Shown here one piece after another: positions 17,066 to 27,043 of a stretch of DNA of 64,000 nucleotides. The notes beneath the pieces were generated by a model. That model was not told where the DNA came from, did no database searches, and was given only the letters and a program-made list of their open reading frames with translations. Location: contig NC_015312.1 of the NCBI RefSeq assembly GCF_000196675.2, positions 1,736,001-1,800,000 on the forward strand. Reading direction: 5' to 3'. The translations under genes and the position numbers were made by a program. Source of the DNA: Pseudonocardia benzenivorans CB1190. Its GTDB lineage: Bacteria; Actinomycetota; Actinomycetes; Mycobacteriales; Pseudonocardiaceae. Positions within the stretch are counted from its first letter, which is position 1. Each line of letters starts with the position of its first letter.

Positions 17066-18436
17066 GTGACTGACAGGGCCCAGGGCGCACCCATCAGGGT
17101 GGCGCTGCTCGGCTGCGGCACGGTCGGCGGCGAGATCGTCCGGCTGCTGACCGACCAGGCCGACGACCTCGCGGCGCGCGTCGGCGCGCCGGTCGAGCTC
17201 GTCGGCGTGGCGGTGCGCCGCCCGCACAAGCATCCCGAGCTCCCGGCCGGGCTCGTCACGGCCGACGCCGCGGGCCTGGTCACCCGCGACGACGTCGACA
17301 TCGTCGTCGAGGTGGTCGGCGGCATCGAACCGGTCCGCACGCTGCTGCTCGAGGCGCTCAAGGCGGGCAAGTCCGTCGTCACCGCGAACAAGGCGCTGCT
17401 CGCCGAGGACGGCGCGGTGCTCGCCGAGGCGGCCGACGCCTCGGGGGCCGACCTCTACTACGAGGCGGCCGTCGCCGGGGCGATCCCGCTGCTGCGCCCG
17501 CTGCGCGAGTCGCTCGTCGGCGACCGGATCACCCGGGTCGCGGGGATCGTCAACGGCACGACCAACTTCATCCTGTCCTCGATGGCGTCCTCGGGGGCCG
17601 GGTACACCGACGCGCTGGAGGAGGCGACCCGCCTCGGGTACGCCGAGGCCGACCCGAGCGCCGACGTCGACGGGTACGACGCCGCCTCGAAGGCCGCGAT
17701 CCTCGCGTCGCTGGCGTTCCACACCCGCGTCACCGCCGCCGACGTGCACTGCGAGGGCATCCGCACCGTCAGCGCCGCCGACATCGCCGCGGCCGCGAGC
17801 CTCGACTGCACGATCAAGCTGCTCGCGATCTGCGAACGCGTCCCGAGCGAGGACGGCGCCGCCGACGCGGTGTCCGCGCGCGTGTACCCGGCGATGATCC
17901 CGTCCGCGCACCCGCTCGCGTCGGTCGACGGCGCGTTCAACGCGGTGTTCGTCGAGGCCGAGGCCGCCGGCCAGCTCATGTTCTACGGCCAGGGCGCGGG
18001 CGGTGCCCCGACGGCGAGCGCGGTGCTGGGCGACCTCGTCGCGGTCGGGCGCAACCTCGTCGTCGGTGGGCGCGGGCCGCGCGAGTCGACCTACGCGAGC
18101 CTGCCGGTGCTGCCGATGGGCGCGGTGTCGACGCGCTACCACGTCAGCCTGGAGGTCGCCGACCGCGCCGGTGTGCTGGCCGCCGTCGCGCGCGAGTTCG
18201 CCCAGCACGACGTCAGCATCGCCGCCGTCCGCCAGTACGGGGGCGGCCGCAACGGAGGATCGGCCGGCGGCAGCGCTGCCGTGCGGCTCGTCGTCGTCAC
18301 ACACGCGGCGCCGGACTCGGCGCTCGCGTCCACCGTGGAGGCGCTGGAGGGTCTCGACGCCGTGCGCGGCGTCGAGAGCGTGCTGCGCGTCGAGGATCTG
18401 GGCCGCTCGGTGAGCGCCCTGGGGGTGACCGGGTGA
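17066..18436 (+). CDS. hom: Homoserine dehydrogenase with C-terminal ACT domain
   Basis: This 456-residue enzyme reduces aspartate semialdehyde to homoserine, committing carbon to threonine and methionine. The NAD(P)-binding loop GCGTVGGE is at about residue 16; the catalytic core includes [14 protein letters not shown] and [25 protein letters not shown]. An ACT domain (about 350-430, [21 protein letters not shown]) is the usual site of threonine feedback. The 224-bp gap after lysA contains a duplicated GTACCG motif and no clear terminator. GTG 17066 follows GGGGAGACGACTTC. Confidence 0.97.
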   Translation: MTDRAQGAPIRVALLGCGTVGGEIVRLLTDQADDLAARVGAPVELVGVAVRRPHKHPELPAGLVTADAAGLVTRDDVDIVVEVVGGIEPVRTLLLEALKAGKSVVTANKALLAEDGAVLAEAADASGADLYYEAAVAGAIPLLRPLRESLVGDRITRVAGIVNGTTNFILSSMASSGAGYTDALEEATRLGYAEADPSADVDGYDAASKAAILASLAFHTRVTAADVHCEGIRTVSAADIAAAASLDCTIKLLAICERVPSEDGAADAVSARVYPAMIPSAHPLASVDGAFNAVFVEAEAAGQLMFYGQGAGGAPTASAVLGDLVAVGRNLVVGGRGPRESTYASLPVLPMGAVSTRYHVSLEVADRAGVLAAVAREFAQHDVSIAAVRQYGGGRNGGSAGGSAAVRLVVVTHAAPDSALASTVEALEGLDAVRGVESVLRVEDLGRSVSALGVTG

Positions 18437-18509
18437 GCGAGCCACAGCGAGTGAGCGGACGACACGGCGCGGGCGCGCAGCGCCGGCCGGGCGCCGACGG
18501 GGGTGCGCG

Positions 18510-19598
18510 ATGAGCGCGGCGACGCCGTCGCGGACCGGGGCGGTGCGCTGGCCCGGTGTGATCGAGGCCTACCGCAACCGGATGCCGGTCCAGGACGACT
18601 GGACGATCGTCACCCTCGGCGAGGGCGGCACGCCGCTGCTGCCCGCGCCGGTCCTCTCGGAGCTCACCGGCTGCGAGGTGCACCTCAAGGTCGACGGCGC
18701 CAACCCGACGGGGTCGTTCAAGGACCGCGGCATGACGATGGCCGTCACCGCCGCGCTCGCCGAGGGCAAGCAGAGCGTGCTGTGCGCGTCGACGGGCAAC
18801 ACCTCGGCGTCGGCCGCGGCCTACGCCACGCGGGCGGGCATGACGTGCGCGGTGCTCGTCCCCCGCGGCAAGATCGCGCTGGGCAAGCTCGCCCAGGCCG
18901 TCGCGCACGGTGCGCGGATCCTGCAGATCGACGGGAACTTCGACGACTGCCTCGAGCTCGCCCGCAAGACGACGTCGGACTACCCGTCGATCGCGCTGGT
19001 GAACTCCGTCAACCCGACGCGGATCGCCGGCCAGGCCAGCGCCGCCTACGAGATCTGCGACGACCTGGGCCGCGCGCCCGACGTGCACTGCCTGCCCGTC
19101 GGCAACGCCGGCAACATCACCGCCTACTGGAAGGGTTTCCGCGCCTACCACGCCGACGGGGTCATCCCGGAGCTGCCGCGCATGTTCGGCTTCCAGGCCG
19201 CGGGCGCCGCGCCTCTCGTCCACGGTGCGCCGGTGAAGAACCCCGAGACGATCGCGACGGCCATCCGCATCGGCGCCCCGGCGTCGTGGGGGACCGCCGT
19301 CGCCGCACGCGACGAGTCGGGCGGGCTGTTCGCCGCCGTCACCGACGACGAGATCCTCGCCGCGTACCGGCTGCTGTCGGCCCGCGAGGCGGTGTTCGTC
19401 GAGCCCGCGTCGGCGGCCAGCGTCGCGGGCCTGCTCAAGTCGTCGGCCGGGGGGACGCTGCCGCGCGGCTCGCTCGTCGTGTGCACCGTCACCGGGCACG
19501 GGCTCAAGGACCCCGACACCGCGCTGCTCACCGCGCCGGACCCGGAGATCGTCCCGATCGACCCCGCGGCCGTCGCGGCCGCTCTGGAGCTGGCCTGA
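18510..19598 (+). CDS. thrC: Threonine synthase
   Basis: This 362-residue PLP enzyme turns O-phosphohomoserine into threonine. The PLP lysine is in [17 protein letters not shown]. Other conserved pieces are [26 protein letters not shown] and [14 protein letters not shown] (phosphate-binding loop). It lies 73 nt after hom, and its TGA overlaps the thrB ATG (TGATG), so the threonine genes form one coupled unit. Confidence 0.97.
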   Translation: MSAATPSRTGAVRWPGVIEAYRNRMPVQDDWTIVTLGEGGTPLLPAPVLSELTGCEVHLKVDGANPTGSFKDRGMTMAVTAALAEGKQSVLCASTGNTSASAAAYATRAGMTCAVLVPRGKIALGKLAQAVAHGARILQIDGNFDDCLELARKTTSDYPSIALVNSVNPTRIAGQASAAYEICDDLGRAPDVHCLPVGNAGNITAYWKGFRAYHADGVIPELPRMFGFQAAGAAPLVHGAPVKNPETIATAIRIGAPASWGTAVAARDESGGLFAAVTDDEILAAYRLLSAREAVFVEPASAASVAGLLKSSAGGTLPRGSLVVCTVTGHGLKDPDTALLTAPDPEIVPIDPAAVAAALELA

Positions 19599-20506
19599 TG
19601 GGTCGGCCGACGGAGGTGCGGGTCAGGGTGCCCGGGTCGTCGGCCAACCTCGGCCCGGGCTTCGACTCGCTCGGGCTCGCGCTCGCCCTCTACGACGACG
19701 TCGAGGTCTGCGTCGACGGGTACGACGACGTGCTCGTCGAGGTCACGGGCGAGGGCGCCGGCCAGGTGCCGTGTGACGAAACGCACCTGGTCGTGTCCGC
19801 GATGCACGCGACGTGGGCGCTGCTGGGCGAGGAGCCGCCCGCCGGGCTGCGCATGCGGTGCCGCAACGCGATCCCGCACTCGCGCGGGCTGGGCAGCTCC
19901 GCGGCCGCTGCCGTCGCCGGGGCACTGGCCGCCGCGGTGCTCACCGGCCGTGACCTGGAGCTGGAGCACACGGCGTTGCTGCAGGTCACCGCGGGTATGG
20001 AGGGGCACGCCGACAACGCGGCGGCGAGCCTGATGGGCGGGTTCGTCGTCGCCTGGGAGACGCCGGGGAATACCGCGCAGCGGTTCAACGCTGTACGCCT
20101 CGAGGCCCACGCGGACATCCGTCCCGTGGCGCTCGTCCCGCAGGTCGAGTCGTCGACCAAGACGACCCGCGGCCTGCTTCCCGAACGGGTCCCGCTGGCC
20201 GACGCGGCGTTCACCGGGAGCCGCACGGCACTGTCGGTGCTCGCGTTCACCCAACGGCCCGACCTGCTGCTCGCGGCCACCGAGGACCGGCTGCACCAGG
20301 GCTACCGGCGACCCGCCTACCCGGAGTCGGCCGATCTGGTCGACGCGTTGCGGGCCCGTGGTGTGCCCGCGGCGATCTCCGGCGCCGGACCGTCGGTCCT
20401 GGCCCTGACCTCGGACGCGCGCATCCCCGACGACGTCGACACCACCGGCTTCACCGCGATGGTGCTGCCTGTCGACACCGCAGGCCCGCGCGTCGAGATC
20501 GGCTGA
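19598..20506 (+). CDS. thrB: Homoserine kinase
   Basis: This 302-residue GHMP-family kinase phosphorylates homoserine, feeding ThrC. The ATP loop is PHSRGLGSSAAAAVAG near residue 88-103; VPGSSANLGPGFDSLG at the N-terminus and GAGPSVLAL near the C-terminus are typical of the family. The start overlaps the thrC stop. It is the last gene of the aspartate-pathway cluster, and a long non-coding rho leader follows. Confidence 0.97.
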   Translation: MGRPTEVRVRVPGSSANLGPGFDSLGLALALYDDVEVCVDGYDDVLVEVTGEGAGQVPCDETHLVVSAMHATWALLGEEPPAGLRMRCRNAIPHSRGLGSSAAAAVAGALAAAVLTGRDLELEHTALLQVTAGMEGHADNAAASLMGGFVVAWETPGNTAQRFNAVRLEAHADIRPVALVPQVESSTKTTRGLLPERVPLADAAFTGSRTALSVLAFTQRPDLLLAATEDRLHQGYRRPAYPESADLVDALRARGVPAAISGAGPSVLALTSDARIPDDVDTTGFTAMVLPVDTAGPRVEIG

Positions 20507-20858
20507 CCGCCCGGCGGCACGTCGCAGGGCAGTTCCCGCGGCGCGCCGATGCCGGGGTTGGTTGCCCGGACCAGGGCGGACCGTCTACCCTCGGCGTCGC
20601 ACGGCGATACACGCGTCATCCGCGTGGTCTCTCGAGCCGGAACCCTCGCCCTCGGTCTCCAGGGGAGGCAGCAGGCGTACATCCGGCCAGAGGGGCCTCT
20701 TCCCCGCGACCGTCGCATTGAATCGCCACCCCCTTGACGTCGGGACGGTTGCCGGCCACGCGGCCCCGTCTCCGATTCTCGTCCGGCCAACCGTTCGGAC
20801 GAGCGTGTGAATCCGCTGGTCCGGGCCGGACGACCCGGGCCGGTCAGGAAGGACCTTC
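20507..20858. other. Intergenic region and long leader of rho
   Basis: These 352 bp lie between thrB and rho. From the predicted promoter at 20562-20591, about 260 nt would be untranslated leader. The leader contains C-rich, weakly structured stretches and a pair of GTCCGG/CCGGAC motifs near the end. Long leaders that allow Rho to terminate its own transcript are known in other bacteria; that function here is inferred only from length and position. Confidence 0.45.
20562..20591 (+). promoter_or_regulatory. Promoter for rho
   Basis: TTGCCC (20562-20567) and TACCCT (20586-20591) are 18 nt apart, a fair match to a housekeeping actinobacterial promoter. It is the best pair in the 352-bp gap. Confidence 0.45.
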
Positions 20859-23240
20859 GTGAGCGAGACCGATCTCGTCAGCACCGCCGCCCCCGCCAAG
20901 CGCAAGGGCCTGTCCGGAATGGTGCTGGCGGAGCTGCGCCAGCTGGCGGGCGAGCTCGACATCCCCGGCACCGCCGGGATGCGCAAGGGCGATCTGATCG
21001 CCGCCATCAAGGAGCGCCAGGCCGGCGGCCCCGCGTCGCCGCAGCTCGCGCTCGGCGACGGCGCGACCGATGACACGGCCGGCGCCACCAGTGGCTCGCG
21101 CCCCGCACGGGGCCGCGGGTCCGCTGCGGCGGCCGCCGACGCGCCCGCCGTCCCGGCCGCGGAGTCGCCCGCCGCCGCTCAGGCCTCTGAGACCGCGACC
21201 CCTGAGACTACGGCGGCCGAGACGCCGGCTGCCGGAGCCACTGCGCCGGTGACCGAGGCGCCGCCCGCCGAGAAGCCGGTGCGCACCCGTCGCCGGGCCG
21301 CGAGCCGTCCGGCGGGGGCGCCCGCCCGGACGCCGGCCGTCGAGGCCCCGTCGGTCGCCGAGGCCGCGACCGGCGCGGATGCGGCCTCCGTCGCCGAGGC
21401 CCCGGCCGCCGAGGCCCCGGCCGCCGGAAGCACCTCCGCCGGGAGCACCTCCGCGGGGAACAGCGCCGCCGGGAGCACCGCTGTCGGTGAGACCGCGGCG
21501 GTCACCGAGATCGCGGCCATCACCGAGACCGCTGCCGCCGCTGAGCCCGCGCGTGCCGCCGCTCCGTCGGCCGACGCCGCCGACGCCGAGCCCGAGACCA
21601 CGGGCCGGCGCCGGCAGACCCGTCGCCGTGGCGGCGACCAGGCCGACGGCGGCCAGGCCGCCGACGCCGGCACGGACGTCCGCGACCGCGCCGCCGAGCG
21701 CACCAACGGCGTCGAGCGCGCCGGGGCGGGCGACGGCCGGGGCGAGCGCCGGGGCCGCGACAACGACCGGCGCGACCGGCGCGACGACGACCGGCGCGAC
21801 GACCGTCGTGACAACGACCGCGGGGACGACCGCGGCGGGCGGAACAGCCAGCGCGGCAACGATTCCCGGGGCAACGACTCGCGTGCCGGCGACGGCCGCA
21901 ACAACGACGGCCGCAACAACGACGGCCGCGGCAACGACCAGCGTGGGGTCGACACCCGCGGCAACGACTCCCGCGACGACGACGGCGACGACGACGGCGA
22001 CGGCCGGGGCCGCCGCGGTCGCCGGTTCCGCGACCGCCGCCGCGGCCGGGACCGCCAGGGTGGTGGCCAGGGCAACGTCGACACCGAGGTGCGTGACGAC
22101 GACGTCCTGCTGCCCGTCGCCGGCATCGTCGACATCCTGGACAACTACGCGTTCGTCCGGACGACCGGATACCTGTCGGGGCCGAACGACGTCTACGTGT
22201 CGCTGTCGATGGTGCGCAAGTACGGCCTGCGCCGTGGTGACGCGATCACCGGTGCGGTCCGGCAGCCGCGCGAGGGCGAGCAGCAGCGGCAGAAGTTCAA
22301 CCCGCTGGTGCGCGTCGACACCGTCAACGGCCGCGATCCCGAGGCCGCCAAGGCGCGCCCGGAGTTCACCAAGCTCACCCCGCTCTACCCGAACGAGCGG
22401 CTGCGCCTGGAGACCGAGCCGTCGAAGCTGACCACCCGCGTCATCGACCTGGTGATGCCGGTCGGCAAGGGACAGCGCGCCCTCATCGTCAGCCCGCCGA
22501 AGGCCGGCAAGACGATGGTGCTGCAGTCGATCGCCAACGCGATCACCACGAACAACCCCGAGGTCCACCTCATGGTCGTGCTCGTCGACGAGCGGCCGGA
22601 GGAGGTCACCGACATGCAGCGGTCGGTGAAGGGCGAGGTCATCGCCTCCACCTTCGACCGCCCGCCGTCGGACCACACCGCCGTCGCCGAGCTCGCCATC
22701 GAGCGGGCGAAGCGCCTGGTGGAGATGGGCCACGACGTCGTCGTGCTGCTCGACTCGATCACCCGGCTCGGCCGCGCCTACAACCTGGCCGCGCCCGCGT
22801 CGGGCCGGATCCTCTCCGGTGGTGTCGACTCGACCGCGCTCTACCCGCCCAAGCGGTTCCTGGGCGCGGCGCGCAACATCGAGGACGGCGGCTCGCTCAC
22901 GATCTTCGCGACGGCGCTGGTCGAGACCGGGTCGACGATGGACACGGTGATCTTCGAGGAGTTCAAGGGCACCGGCAACGCCGAGCTCAAGCTCGACCGC
23001 AAGATCGCCGACAAGCGGGTCTTCCCGGCCATCGACGTCGACGCCTCCGGCACGCGCAAGGAGGAGCTGCTGATGTCGCCCGACGAGTTCGCGGTGACCG
23101 TCAAGCTCCGCCGGGTGCTCGCCGCGCTCGACGACCAGCAGGCCATCGACCTCGTCCTCGACCGGCTCCGCAAGACGCGCACCAACATCGAGTTCCTGAT
23201 GACGGTGGCGAAGTCGACGCCGGGCCCGGACAACGACTGA
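20859..23240 (+). CDS. rho: Transcription termination factor Rho with large Arg/Asp/Gly/Asn-rich insertion
   Basis: This 793-residue hexameric RNA helicase is nearly twice the E. coli length. Order: Rho-N domain (about 15-55, [20 protein letters not shown]); an Ala/Pro/Glu/Thr-rich stretch (about 65-250); an Arg/Asp/Gly/Asn-rich stretch (about 260-410, units such as [13 protein letters not shown] and [10 protein letters not shown]); the RNA-binding cold-shock fold ([17 protein letters not shown]); and the RecA-like ATPase with Walker A SPPKAGKT near 545-552 and [14 protein letters not shown]. Insertions at this place are known in Micrococcus and mycobacterial Rho and add RNA-binding capacity. 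GTG 20859 has AGGAAGGA upstream. A hairpin terminator follows the gene. Confidence 0.97.
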   Translation: MSETDLVSTAAPAKRKGLSGMVLAELRQLAGELDIPGTAGMRKGDLIAAIKERQAGGPASPQLALGDGATDDTAGATSGSRPARGRGSAAAAADAPAVPAAESPAAAQASETATPETTAAETPAAGATAPVTEAPPAEKPVRTRRRAASRPAGAPARTPAVEAPSVAEAATGADAASVAEAPAAEAPAAGSTSAGSTSAGNSAAGSTAVGETAAVTEIAAITETAAAAEPARAAAPSADAADAEPETTGRRRQTRRRGGDQADGGQAADAGTDVRDRAAERTNGVERAGAGDGRGERRGRDNDRRDRRDDDRRDDRRDNDRGDDRGGRNSQRGNDSRGNDSRAGDGRNNDGRNNDGRGNDQRGVDTRGNDSRDDDGDDDGDGRGRRGRRFRDRRRGRDRQGGGQGNVDTEVRDDDVLLPVAGIVDILDNYAFVRTTGYLSGPNDVYVSLSMVRKYGLRRGDAITGAVRQPREGEQQRQKFNPLVRVDTVNGRDPEAAKARPEFTKLTPLYPNERLRLETEPSKLTTRVIDLVMPVGKGQRALIVSPPKAGKTMVLQSIANAITTNNPEVHLMVVLVDERPEEVTDMQRSVKGEVIASTFDRPPSDHTAVAELAIERAKRLVEMGHDVVVLLDSITRLGRAYNLAAPASGRILSGGVDSTALYPPKRFLGAARNIEDGGSLTIFATALVETGSTMDTVIFEEFKGTGNAELKLDRKIADKRVFPAIDVDASGTRKEELLMSPDEFAVTVKLRRVLAALDDQQAIDLVLDRLRKTRTNIEFLMTVAKSTPGPDND
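21760..22060 (+). repeat. Degenerate tandem repeats inside rho coding the basic/acidic insertion
   Basis: Short in-frame repeats such as CGCGACGACGACCGG and AACAACGACGGCCGC recur over about 300 bp and encode alternating Arg, Asp, Asn and Gly. The reading frame is kept throughout, so this is coding low-complexity sequence. It may be prone to slippage and length variation between strains. Confidence 0.75.
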
Positions 23241-23259
23241 CCTCCCGCACGGGAGTCCG

Positions 23260-23294
23260 CCACGGGGCCACCGGGAACAGCCGGTGGCCCGTGG
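23260..23294 (+). terminator. Hairpin terminator after rho
   Basis: CCACGGG-G-CCACCGG (23260-23274) pairs with CCGGTGGCCCGTGG (23281-23294): a 14-bp stem with one bulged G, loop GAACAG, followed by the T-containing TGGTTCAATT. It lies 20 nt past the rho stop and separates rho from rpmE. Confidence 0.75.
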
Positions 23295-23394
23295 TGGTTC
23301 AATTGAGCGTCACGCAGTGGCTCCGGTTCACCCCTGTCGGCGATCCCGTCGGCACAGCAGGGGACCCGGCGGCCCTCCCTGGAGAGGAACTTCC

Positions 23395-23616
23395 ATGAAG
23401 TCGGGCATCCACCCCGAGTACGTCGAGACCACGGTCACCTGCGGTTGCGGGAACACGTTCACCACCCGCAGCACCAAGACCAGCGGCTCGATCCACGCCG
23501 AGACCTGCTCGCAGTGCCACCCGTTCTACACGGGCAAGCAGCGCATCCTCGACTCCGGCGGCCGCGTGGCCCGCTTCGAGGCCCGCTACGGCAAGCGCGC
23601 CCGCTCCGGCAAGTAG
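23395..23616 (+). CDS. rpmE: Ribosomal protein L31 (zinc-binding type)
   Basis: This 73-residue protein has CGCG at Cys16/Cys18 and the later CSQC pair, the four-cysteine zinc-binding (C+) form of bL31. [11 protein letters not shown] and [25 protein letters not shown] are family signatures. GGAGAGGAAC precedes ATG 23395. It is flanked on both sides by hairpin terminators, so it is probably expressed alone. C+ forms are usually the zinc-replete paralogue; a C- partner is not in this window. Confidence 0.96.
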   Translation: MKSGIHPEYVETTVTCGCGNTFTTRSTKTSGSIHAETCSQCHPFYTGKQRILDSGGRVARFEARYGKRARSGK

Positions 23617-23623
23617 CTGCACC

Positions 23624-23659
23624 GACGGCGCCCACCACGGTCTCGTGGTGGGCGCCGTC
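23624..23659 (+). terminator. Perfect 15-bp hairpin after rpmE
   Basis: GACGGCGCCCACCAC (23624-23638) pairs without mismatch with GTGGTGGGCGCCGTC (23645-23659) around the loop GGTCTC. It begins 8 nt after the rpmE stop and ends 31 nt before prfA. There is only a short T-containing tail. Confidence 0.75.
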
Positions 23660-23690
23660 CGTCTGTCCGGACCCTGCGCAGGAGGTGACC

Positions 23691-24791
23691 ATGACCGAGA
23701 CGTCCACAACGGCCCCGCAGACCGCCGACGCGCTGCTGGCCGAGCACGCCGACCTCGAGCTCATGCTCGCCGATCCCGCGGTCCACGCCGACCCCGCCAG
23801 GGCGCGCAGGCTCGGCCGTCGCTACGCCGAGATCGGGCCGGTCGTCGCCGTCGCCAAGGAGTTGGCGTCGGTCCGCGACGACCTGGCCGCCGCCCGGGAG
23901 CTGGCCGCCGACGACCCCACGTTCGGCGCCGAGGCCGACGACCTCGCGGCCCGCGTGCCCGCGCTCGAGGCCCGGCTCGCGGAGCTGCTCGTCCCGCGCG
24001 ACCCGCACGACGCCGACGACGTCGTCCTCGAGGTGAAGTCGGGTGAGGGTGGCGAGGAGTCCGCGCTGTTCGCGGGCGACCTCGTCCGGATGTACACCCG
24101 ATTCGCCGAGTCCCGCGGCTGGAGCACCGAGATCCTCGACGCCACGACGTCGGACCTGGGTGGCTACAAGGACGTCACGCTCTCGGTGCGCGCCCGGGTC
24201 CCGGCCGCCGACGGCGTCTGGTCCGCGCTCAAGTTCGAGGGCGGGGTGCACCGCGTCCAGCGGGTGCCCGTCACCGAGTCGCAGGGGCGCATCCACACGT
24301 CCGCCGCCGGCGTGCTCGTCTACCCCGACACCGGCGCCGACGACGCGGGCATCGAGATCGACGACAACGACCTGCGGGTCGACGTGTTCCGGTCGTCCGG
24401 GCACGGCGGGCAGAGCGTCAACACGACCGACTCGGCCGTGCGCATCACGCACCTGCCGACGGGCATCGTCGTGAGCTGCCAGAACGAGCGCTCGCAGCTG
24501 CAGAACAGGGCCAGGGCGATGGAGGTCCTGCGGTCGCGGCTGCAGGCCCTCGCCGAGGAGGAGGCCGCGGCCAGGGCGTCCGACGCGCGCCGGTCGCAGG
24601 TGCGCACCGTCGACCGTTCGGAGCGGATCCGGACCTACAACTTCCCCGAGAACCGCATCGCCGACCACCGCGTCGGCTACAAGGCGCACAACCTCTCCGC
24701 GGTGCTCGACGGTGACCTCGGCGACGTCATCGCCGCGCTCGTCGCGGCCGACCGGGCCGAGACCGTCGCGATCGGGGACAGCGGGTCGTGA
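23691..24791 (+). CDS. prfA: Peptide chain release factor 1
   Basis: This 366-residue factor releases peptides at UAA/UAG. It has the GGQ motif ([20 protein letters not shown]), where the Gln is methylated by PrmC, encoded next. The [22 protein letters not shown] and [13 protein letters not shown] blocks are typical of bacterial class I factors. The RF1-type recognition loop is not spelled out cleanly, but the length, the absence of a frameshift site and the prfA-prmC order favour RF1 over RF2. GGAGGTG is positioned just before ATG 23691. Confidence 0.95.
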   Translation: MTETSTTAPQTADALLAEHADLELMLADPAVHADPARARRLGRRYAEIGPVVAVAKELASVRDDLAAARELAADDPTFGAEADDLAARVPALEARLAELLVPRDPHDADDVVLEVKSGEGGEESALFAGDLVRMYTRFAESRGWSTEILDATTSDLGGYKDVTLSVRARVPAADGVWSALKFEGGVHRVQRVPVTESQGRIHTSAAGVLVYPDTGADDAGIEIDDNDLRVDVFRSSGHGGQSVNTTDSAVRITHLPTGIVVSCQNERSQLQNRARAMEVLRSRLQALAEEEAAARASDARRSQVRTVDRSERIRTYNFPENRIADHRVGYKAHNLSAVLDGDLGDVIAALVAADRAETVAIGDSGS

Positions 24792-24825
24792 CCCCGTGTC
24801 CGGGCTCTCGCCGCGAGGACCTGCG

Positions 24826-25701
24826 GTGACGCGCCAGCCGCTGCGCGTCGCGGTGCTGGAGGCCGAGCGGATCCTCACGGCCGCGGGTGTGGCGAGCCCG
24901 CGGGTCGACGCCGAGCTGCTCGCCGCGCACGTCGTCGGCGTCGACAGGGGCCGGCTGCCGATGGTCCCGCTCGTCGACCGCGACGTCGTCGAGACCTACC
25001 GGGTGCTCGTGTCCCGGCGCGCCGCGCGCGAGCCGTTGCAGCACGTACTGGGCACCGCGGTCCTCGGGCCCGTCGAGGTCGCCGTCGGCCCCGGGGTGTT
25101 CACCCCGCGCCCGGAGACCGAGCTGCTGCTCGAGTGGGGGCTCGCGCGGATCGCCGACGTGGCCCACCCGCTCGTCGTCGACCTGTGCACCGGGTCCGGC
25201 GCACTGGCCCTCGCGATCGCCGCGGCGCGGCCCGACGCGCAGGTGCACGCCGTCGAGGCCGATCCGGGCGCGCTGGTGTGGGCCCAGCGCAACATCGCCG
25301 CGCAGGCCGCCGCCGGGGCGACGCCGGTGACCCTGCACGCCGCCGACGTCCGCTGGACCGACCTGCTCGTCGAGCTCGAGGCGAAGGTCGACCTCGTCGT
25401 CTGCAACCCGCCGTACGTGCCCGACGGGACACCGGTGCCGCCGGAGGTCGCCGACTGGGACCCGCCCGGCGCGGTCTTCGGCGGGCCCGACGGCCTCGAG
25501 ATCGTCCGCGCGGTCGTCTCGACGGCGGCGGGGCTGCTGCGCCACGGCGGGTGGCTCGCCATCGAGCACGACGACACCCAGGGCGAGTCCGCGCCCGGGT
25601 TGTTGGCCCGGCGCAAGGTGTTCTCCGACGTCGCCGACCATGCCGACCTCGCGGGCCGCCCCCGGTTCGTCACCGCACGACGCAGCCCGCTGCGCGGCTG
25701 A
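24826..25701 (+). CDS. prmC: Release factor glutamine methyltransferase
   Basis: This 291-residue SAM-dependent enzyme methylates the GGQ glutamine of release factors. Diagnostic motifs are the active-site NPPY (VVCNPPYVPDG), the SAM loop DLCTGSGALALA and FTPRPETELLLEW. I chose GTG 24826 because GAGGAC lies about 9 nt upstream; a GTG at 24796 is also in frame. It follows prfA by 34 nt in the same direction, the common prfA-prmC operon. Confidence 0.95.
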   Translation: MTRQPLRVAVLEAERILTAAGVASPRVDAELLAAHVVGVDRGRLPMVPLVDRDVVETYRVLVSRRAAREPLQHVLGTAVLGPVEVAVGPGVFTPRPETELLLEWGLARIADVAHPLVVDLCTGSGALALAIAAARPDAQVHAVEADPGALVWAQRNIAAQAAAGATPVTLHAADVRWTDLLVELEAKVDLVVCNPPYVPDGTPVPPEVADWDPPGAVFGGPDGLEIVRAVVSTAAGLLRHGGWLAIEHDDTQGESAPGLLARRKVFSDVADHADLAGRPRFVTARRSPLRG

Positions 25702-25730
25702 CCCGCCCGGGGGCCGATCGGCGGCGGCCG

Positions 25731-25736
25731 TAGGCT
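25731..25736 (+). promoter_or_regulatory. -10 hexamer for a leaderless tsaC transcript
   Basis: TAGGCT ends exactly 7 nt before GTG 25744, with no ribosome-binding site between. The spacing matches leaderless promoters in actinobacteria. No -35 box is evident. Confidence 0.45.
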
Positions 25737-25743
25737 CGCGCGG

Positions 25744-26388
25744 GTGACGACGTTCGACTGCGCCGACCCGGACGCCCGGGCCGAGGGCCTCGCCGCCGCG
25801 GCACGTGCCGTCCGGGCCGGCAACCTGGTGGTGCTGCCCACCGACACCGTCTACGGAATCGGCTGCGACGCCTTCTCCGCCACCGCGGTGCGCTCGCTGC
25901 TGGCCGCCAAGGGCCGTGGGCCCGACATGCCCGTCCCGGTCCTCGTCGGTTCGTGGTCGACGATCGACGGCCTGGTCATCGGTGTCCCCACGGCGGCGCG
26001 CGAGCTCATCGAGGCGTTCTGGCCCGGCGGGCTGTCGCTGGTGCTGCAGCACGCCCCCTCGCTGGCCTGGGACCTCGGGACGACGCGCGGCACCGTCATG
26101 CTGCGGATGCCGCTGCATCCGGTGGCGCTCGAGCTGCTGCGCGACGTCGGGCCGATGGCCGTGTCCAGCGCCAACCGCTCCGGGCACGCCCCGGCCGTCG
26201 ACGCCGCCGACGCGGTCGCGCAGCTCGGCGAGCACGTCGCGGTCTACCTCGACGGCGGCCCGACCGAGGAGAACGTCCCGTCGACCGTCGTCGACCTCAC
26301 CGCGGACGCCCCTCGGGTGCTGCGCGAGGGCGCCGTGTCGGTGGCGGCGATCTCCGAGGTCCTGGGCCGTGAGGTCGCCTCCGCCTGA
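25744..26388 (+). CDS. L-threonylcarbamoyladenylate synthase (Sua5/YrdC/YwlC family)
   Basis: This 214-residue protein makes threonylcarbamoyl-AMP from threonine, bicarbonate and ATP for t6A modification of tRNAs. Family motifs: LVVLPTDTVYGIGCDAFS, LLAAKGRGPDMPVPVLV, FWPGGLSLVLQ, GTVMLRMPLHP and MAVSSANRSGHAP. It has the short TsaC-like length without the extra Sua5 domain. It sits after prmC as in mycobacteria (Rv1301). Confidence 0.93.
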   Translation: MTTFDCADPDARAEGLAAAARAVRAGNLVVLPTDTVYGIGCDAFSATAVRSLLAAKGRGPDMPVPVLVGSWSTIDGLVIGVPTAARELIEAFWPGGLSLVLQHAPSLAWDLGTTRGTVMLRMPLHPVALELLRDVGPMAVSSANRSGHAPAVDAADAVAQLGEHVAVYLDGGPTEENVPSTVVDLTADAPRVLREGAVSVAAISEVLGREVASA

Positions 26389-26433
26389 ACCCCGCCCCGA
26401 CTGATCCGCGGCGCGGAGGGCGGACGCGGTACC

Positions 26434-26549
26434 CCGAGCGCAACCTGACGGTTGTGGGCCGGCCGGCGCGCAGCGCTGGGGTTGCGCTCGGCACCCCGAG
26501 CGCAACCGGAGCGTCCTCTTCCGGCCGACACCAGGCGAATGGTCTGCCG
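26434..26549. repeat. Array B of the GCGCAACC inverted-repeat element (two units, 62-bp period)
   Basis: Unit 1 has a perfect 12-bp inverted repeat, CCGAGCGCAACC (26434-26445) and GGTTGCGCTCGG (26480-26491), with 34 bp between. Unit 2 begins with GCGCAACC at 26500-26507, exactly 62 bp after the first left arm; its right arm near 26542-26549 is decayed. It shares the inner CGCAGCGCTGG end with array A at 1.9 kb, 24.6 kb away. The array abuts the 3' end of a decayed DUF559 gene. Confidence 0.78.
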
Positions 26550-26910
26550 GCCGAGCGCGCCGGTCCGGATGTCGCGACGCCGGTCGAGGCGGTCGTCGTG
26601 CCCCGCGCCGTCGTACTCGATCGCCAGTCGGGCGTCCGGGCGGGCGAGATCGAACCGGGCGACGACCGGCCGTCGACGACCAGCTCGTACCGGGTGTTCG
26701 TCGGGGGCGGGAGGCCATGTCCGCCAATGCCTCCGGGGGAAGCCGCCGACCCGGGCGAGGGCGTCGATGGCGACGACGGCGTCGGTCCGGGCTCCCGGCG
26801 GGCGATGTCCCACGCGGTCCGCAGTGGCGTCGTGACCCGGCAGCCGTCGACGAGCGTGATCTCCTCGGGAAGCAGGCGTGCGAAGTTCCTCCGGAGCAGC
26901 ACCTCGCGGC
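26520..26910 (-). pseudogene. Decayed DUF559 (Vsr-like endonuclease fold) gene
   Basis: Reading right to left, one frame gives REVLLRRNFARLLPEE and VDGCRVTTPLRTAWDIA (26908 to about 26785). At about 26787 the homology jumps to a second frame with TDAVVAIDALARVGGF. A short piece (RYELVVDGR) returns to the first frame, and the second frame resumes with ARFDLARPDARLAIEYDGAG and then ALGRQTIRLVSAG (ends about 26520). Together these are recognisable parts of an actinobacterial DUF559 protein, but at least three frame changes, a shortened middle and no intact N-terminus show that the gene is dead. The arrays at both ends suggest rearrangement around it. Confidence 0.7.
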
Positions 26911-26946
26911 AGCTCGGCGTCGTGCCGCCGCGCCCGGCAGCGCTGA

Positions 26947-27015
26947 CGTTGCGCGCGGGTTCCGGGCGCAACCTCTCGGTCGCGGATCCCGCCGGCTGGC
27001 GCACCGGGGTTGCGC
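26947..27015. repeat. Array C of the GCGCAACC inverted-repeat element (one full unit, one remnant arm)
   Basis: The full unit has GCGCAACC at 26966-26973, 34 bp, and GGTTGCGC at 27008-27015. Eleven bp upstream, CGTTGCGC (26947-26954) looks like the right arm of a preceding unit whose left arm is lost. The array lies between the DUF559 pseudogene and the 3' end of the TetR gene. Confidence 0.7.
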
Positions 27016-27043
27016 GGAGGGTGCCGGGGGTGGAACTCCGGCC

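Noticed and set aside
18437..18509. Small coding region between hom and thrC
   Set aside because: The 73-bp spacer has no start with ribosome-binding site and no protein similarity; it looks like ordinary operon spacer.
21760..22060. CRISPR-like or minisatellite array inside rho
   Set aside because: The repeats are degenerate, in frame and encode the known low-complexity insertion of actinobacterial Rho.
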